Of a stretch of DNA of 41,416 bases, positions 38,861 to 41,416 are shown one piece after another (position 1 is the first letter of the stretch; each line of letters opens with the position of its first letter). Both the position numbers and the translations under genes were made by a program. The stretch comes from JAXMHQ01 sp046346665 (GTDB lineage Bacteria > Verrucomicrobiota > Verrucomicrobiia > Limisphaerales > JAXMHQ01), in the NCBI GenBank assembly GCA_046346665.1, contig JAXMHQ010000040.1, forward strand, positions 1-41,416, given 5' to 3'. Under the pieces are notes generated by a model. The model was not told the origin of the DNA. It made no database searches and saw nothing but the letters and a program-made list of their open reading frames with translations.

Positions 38861-40039
38861 GTGAACTCATTCATTCTCCAGGTTCCTGCCGGGCTGCGAG
38901 TTGGGTTGTCCGGGATTTTTTTGGCTTCCATCCTGGCCGGGTGCGGCCGGGGCGATGTGAAGGTTTATTCGGTGACGGAAGACACGTCGGCGCCGCCGGC
39001 GATGGCGTCCGGCGCCTTGCCGCCGGGACATCCGGACGTGGGCGGGGCGGCGATGCCGTCGGGTGGAGGGACGGCTTTACCAACGCTATCGTGGACGCTG
39101 CCTTCGGGCTGGGAACAGCAGACCCCGGGCGAAATGCGCGTCGCGAGTTTCAGCGTCAAGGCCGATGGCAAACAGGCGGATGTGAGCGTGGTGCCGCTGC
39201 CGGGCCTGGCGGGCGGAGATTTGCCCAACGTGAATCGCTGGCGCGGACAGGTGGGGCTGGGTCCGATTTCGGCGGACGATTTGAAGGCGCAGTCGCAGTC
39301 GGTGGAGGTGGGCGGTTTGCCGGCCGAGTTGTATGACCAGGGGGGCAAGAGCCCGAGCTCGGGCGATCCCATGCGGATCCTGGCCGTCATCCTGCATCGC
39401 GACGACATGGCGTGGTTTTTCAAAATGACCGGCGACGACGCGCTCGTTGCGCAGCAGAAATCCGCGTTCGTCGACTTTTTGAAGTCGCTCCAGTTCGGCG
39501 CCCCTTCGTCGGCGGCAGGTCCCCAGGCCGGGATGTCCTCGCTCCCGCCGGATCATCCGCCGATCGGGAATTCCTCCATGCCGATGATGTCGCCCAATGC
39601 CGCGAGTGACGGCGCCGGCAAGCCGTCGTGGCAGGTGCCGTCGGGGTGGCAGGAGGTGGCGGGCGGACAATTCCTGGTGGCGAAATTTCAAATCAACGGC
39701 GATGGCGGCGCAGAGGCTGCCGTGAACGTGAGCCAGTCGGCCGGGGACGGCGGCGGCCTCGCGGCGAATGTCAATCGCTGGCGCAAGCAGCTCGGCCAGT
39801 CCGAATGGTCGGGCGCCGAGCTGGAACAGCAGGCGAAGTCGATCGACGTGGACGGCGGCAAGGCGACGCTGGTGGATTTCAGCGGTGTGGATGCCCGGAC
39901 CGGGCTGGCGTCGCGGCTGGTGGGTGTGATGGTGCCGCACGGCGGCCAGACCTGGTTTTACAAGCTGATGGGCAACGCGAATCTCGTGGAAGCCCAGAAG
40001 GACGCGTTCACGGCGTTTGTGCGGGCCGTCAAATACTAG
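38861..40039 (+). CDS. lipoprotein with two tandem copies of one domain
   Basis: The 392-residue product starts at a GTG and has a lipobox (IFLASILAGC, Cys28). Its body is a duplication. Copy 1 (about 75-213) runs LSWTLPSGWEQQ...NVNRWRGQVGLGPIS...AWFFKMTGDDALVAQQKSAFVDFLKSLQF. Copy 2 (about 245-392) runs PSWQVPSGWQEV...NVNRWRKQLGQSEWS...TWFYKLMGNANLVEAQKDAFTAFVRAVKY. Even the linkers repeat (LPPGHPDVGG and LPPDHPPIGN). It starts 49 bp after element G, and the resB gene begins 6 bp after its stop. It is therefore likely cotranscribed with cytochrome c maturation genes and may be an exported accessory factor; the function is unknown. Confidence 0.85.
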   Translation: MNSFILQVPAGLRVGLSGIFLASILAGCGRGDVKVYSVTEDTSAPPAMASGALPPGHPDVGGAAMPSGGGTALPTLSWTLPSGWEQQTPGEMRVASFSVKADGKQADVSVVPLPGLAGGDLPNVNRWRGQVGLGPISADDLKAQSQSVEVGGLPAELYDQGGKSPSSGDPMRILAVILHRDDMAWFFKMTGDDALVAQQKSAFVDFLKSLQFGAPSSAAGPQAGMSSLPPDHPPIGNSSMPMMSPNAASDGAGKPSWQVPSGWQEVAGGQFLVAKFQINGDGGAEAAVNVSQSAGDGGGLAANVNRWRKQLGQSEWSGAELEQQAKSIDVDGGKATLVDFSGVDARTGLASRLVGVMVPHGGQTWFYKLMGNANLVEAQKDAFTAFVRAVKY

Positions 40040-40045
40040 GGGATC

Positions 40046-41191
40046 ATGGGTTTCATCCTGGATCGACTGGTCAAGGTTTTCACGTCGCTGCGGCTCACGG
40101 TGGTGCTGCTGGCGTTTGGGCTGATACTGGTGTTCTGGGGCACGCTGGCGCAGGTGCACCTGGGCCTTTACCGCGCGCAAAACGAATTCTTCCGGAGCTG
40201 GCTGGTTTATTGGCAGCCGGCCGGGTCCGGATTCAAACTTCCCATTTTTCCCGGCGGCTACCTGATCGGCGGCCTGCTGCTGATTAATCTCACCGCCGCG
40301 CACACGCGGTATTACAAGACCGGCTGGCGCAAGATCGGGATTGTGATGATCCACGCCGGGCTCGTGCTGCTGTTGCTGGGGCAATTCGCGACGGATTTCC
40401 TGGCCCAGGAAAGCACGCTGCACCTGCGCAACGGCGAGACGCGGAATTACACGGAGGCGGACCGGAGTTACGAGCTGGCGATCGTGGACGTGACCGACGC
40501 GGCCGCGCACAAGGTGGTGGCGATCCCGCTGCGCGCGCTGCAGGCCGGGCCGGTTTCGGTGCCGCAATTGCCGTTCACGGTTCGCGCGAAGGCGCTGTAT
40601 CCGAATTCGGATGTGCAGGACAAGAGCGGGGAAGGGTTTGCGGCGGTGCCGGCCGGCGGAGTGGGCGCCGGGCTGTGGTGGCGCGAACGCCCGCGCGAAA
40701 CGGCGATGGACCGGCGCGACATGCCGTCGGTGATCGTGGAATTGAACAGTCCCCAGGGCGCCGACGGGCATCATTTTGCGTCGGCCTACCTGGGCCGGCC
40801 GGACCAGTTCACGGCGGGCGGGCGGCGATACGAATTGTCGCTGCGGCTGGAGCGGTTTTATCTGCCTTACAGCCTGCACCTGGTGGAATTCCGCCATGAC
40901 CTCTACCCGGGCACCCAGATCCCGAAAAATTTTTCCAGCCGGGTGCGGCTGCAGCGGCCGGCGACGGGTGAGGACCGGGAGGTGTTGATTTACATGAACA
41001 GCCCGTTGCGCTACGGCGGGCAGACGTTTTACCAGGCGAGTTTTGATCCGGACGACCAGGGTACGGTGCTGCAGGTGGTGCGGAATCCCGGCTGGCTGAC
41101 GCCTTATTTCGCATGCCTGCTCGTGGGCGCGGGGCTGGTGACCCAGTTCCTGCTGCACCTCGTGCCTTTCCTGAAGCGGAGGATGTCATGA
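40046..41191 (+). CDS. resB: ResB-like cytochrome c biogenesis protein
   Basis: The 381-residue product has the ResB/Ccs1 plan. One membrane helix near the N-terminus (about 13-35, SLRLTVVLLAFGLILVFWGTLAQ) is followed by two further helices (about 70-86 and 93-113, IGIVMIHAGLVLLLLGQF). A large periplasmic beta-rich domain comes next, and a final helix lies at about 355-376 (PYFACLLVGAGLVTQFLLHLVPFL). The segment YPGTQIPKNFSSRVRLQ...MNSPLRYGGQTFYQASFDPD is characteristic of the family. In system II, ResB and CcsA deliver haem to apocytochrome c. Its last four bases overlap the ccsA start (ATGA), so the two are translationally coupled. Confidence 0.93.
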   Translation: MGFILDRLVKVFTSLRLTVVLLAFGLILVFWGTLAQVHLGLYRAQNEFFRSWLVYWQPAGSGFKLPIFPGGYLIGGLLLINLTAAHTRYYKTGWRKIGIVMIHAGLVLLLLGQFATDFLAQESTLHLRNGETRNYTEADRSYELAIVDVTDAAAHKVVAIPLRALQAGPVSVPQLPFTVRAKALYPNSDVQDKSGEGFAAVPAGGVGAGLWWRERPRETAMDRRDMPSVIVELNSPQGADGHHFASAYLGRPDQFTAGGRRYELSLRLERFYLPYSLHLVEFRHDLYPGTQIPKNFSSRVRLQRPATGEDREVLIYMNSPLRYGGQTFYQASFDPDDQGTVLQVVRNPGWLTPYFACLLVGAGLVTQFLLHLVPFLKRRMS

Positions 41192-41416
41192 AACGATGGA
41201 TTCCCTGGGTGCTGGTGATTGTGATGGCGGGCTGGGTGGCGGGCCAGCTCGCGCCGAAATCGGAGTCGGGCTTTCACACCGGCGATTTCGGCCGGCTGCC
41301 GATTCTCATGAACGGGCGGTTTCAGCCGATGGAATCGCTCGCGCGGAATTCGCTCCTGCAGATCCGGACCAAGCAGACGGTTTACGACGCGACCGGCGCA
41401 CGGCCGGAGACGTTGT
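41188..41416 (+). CDS. ccsA: CcsA-type cytochrome c biogenesis protein (partial, runs off the window)
   Basis: The visible 76 residues begin MKRWIPWVLVIVMAGWVAGQLAPK, a signal or membrane helix, and continue FGRLPILMNGRFQPMESLARNSLLQIRTKQTVYD. The phrase GRLPxxxxGRxxPxxxxARNxLLxI is typical of the N-terminal extension in long CcsA-type proteins that follow resB. AGGATGTC gives a ribosome-binding site inside the resB end. The core haem-handling domain lies beyond the window. Confidence 0.85.
   Translation, partial: MKRWIPWVLVIVMAGWVAGQLAPKSESGFHTGDFGRLPILMNGRFQPMESLARNSLLQIRTKQTVYDATGARPETL

Overview
The window looks like a chromosomal segment of a high-GC member of the Verrucomicrobiota, probably near Limisphaerales/Pedosphaera-type lineages. 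The evidence is a PEP-CTERM protein, a pseudopilin with the H-X9-DG tail, three large beta-propeller (Reg_prop/YYY) sensor kinases, a TIGR03067-like lipoprotein, many secreted glycoside hydrolases, and a very repeat-rich set of intergenic regions. No rRNA, tRNA, CRISPR array or recognisable transposase was found. Taxonomy is inferred from gene content only.

Layout. 0.35-3.8 kb: a degenerate YchF-like protein that has lost its GTPase motifs, followed by a large periplasmic TPR protein. 3.8-8.4 kb: a convergent orphan propeller kinase, a secreted protein and a small lipoprotein. 8.8-20.7 kb: a saccharide-utilisation-like block with a pseudopilin, a GH97 enzyme, a propeller kinase/NarL-type regulator pair, a GH87-like beta-helix protein and a GH99/GH71-like protein. 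20.9-23.3 kb: a G8-like secreted protein and a PEP-CTERM protein. 23.8-30.0 kb: topoisomerase IV subunit B, a 79-residue protein and a second propeller kinase/regulator pair. 30.0-33.5 kb: a GxxExxY (PD-(D/E)XK-fold) gene enclosed by inverted repeats, then a GH2 enzyme. 33.8-38.7 kb: an S41-like protein with altered catalytic residues, a three-domain fusion (LMW phosphatase - RpiB - GlyA), and Rho. 38.9 kb to the end: a duplicated-domain lipoprotein and the system II cytochrome c maturation genes resB and ccsA (the last one cut by the window edge).

How the genes work together. The two kinase/regulator pairs lie beside secreted glycosidases. They look like split versions of the hybrid two-component systems that control polysaccharide loci in Bacteroidota, so each pair may sense sugars released by its neighbours (inference).

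Most distinctive signal. The intergenic regions carry a set of elements built on one plan: two arms, each a short tandem array (unit usually 7 bp, once 10 bp), facing each other as inverted repeats around a variable centre. The unit sequence differs from element to element, yet the two arms of one element generally match. One such element is a compact cassette around the GxxExxY gene; two others are copies of one 180-213 bp sequence in opposite orientation. Separate from these are four copies of a hairpin followed by a 20-bp box and a family of CCGCRATC/GATYGCGG hairpins.
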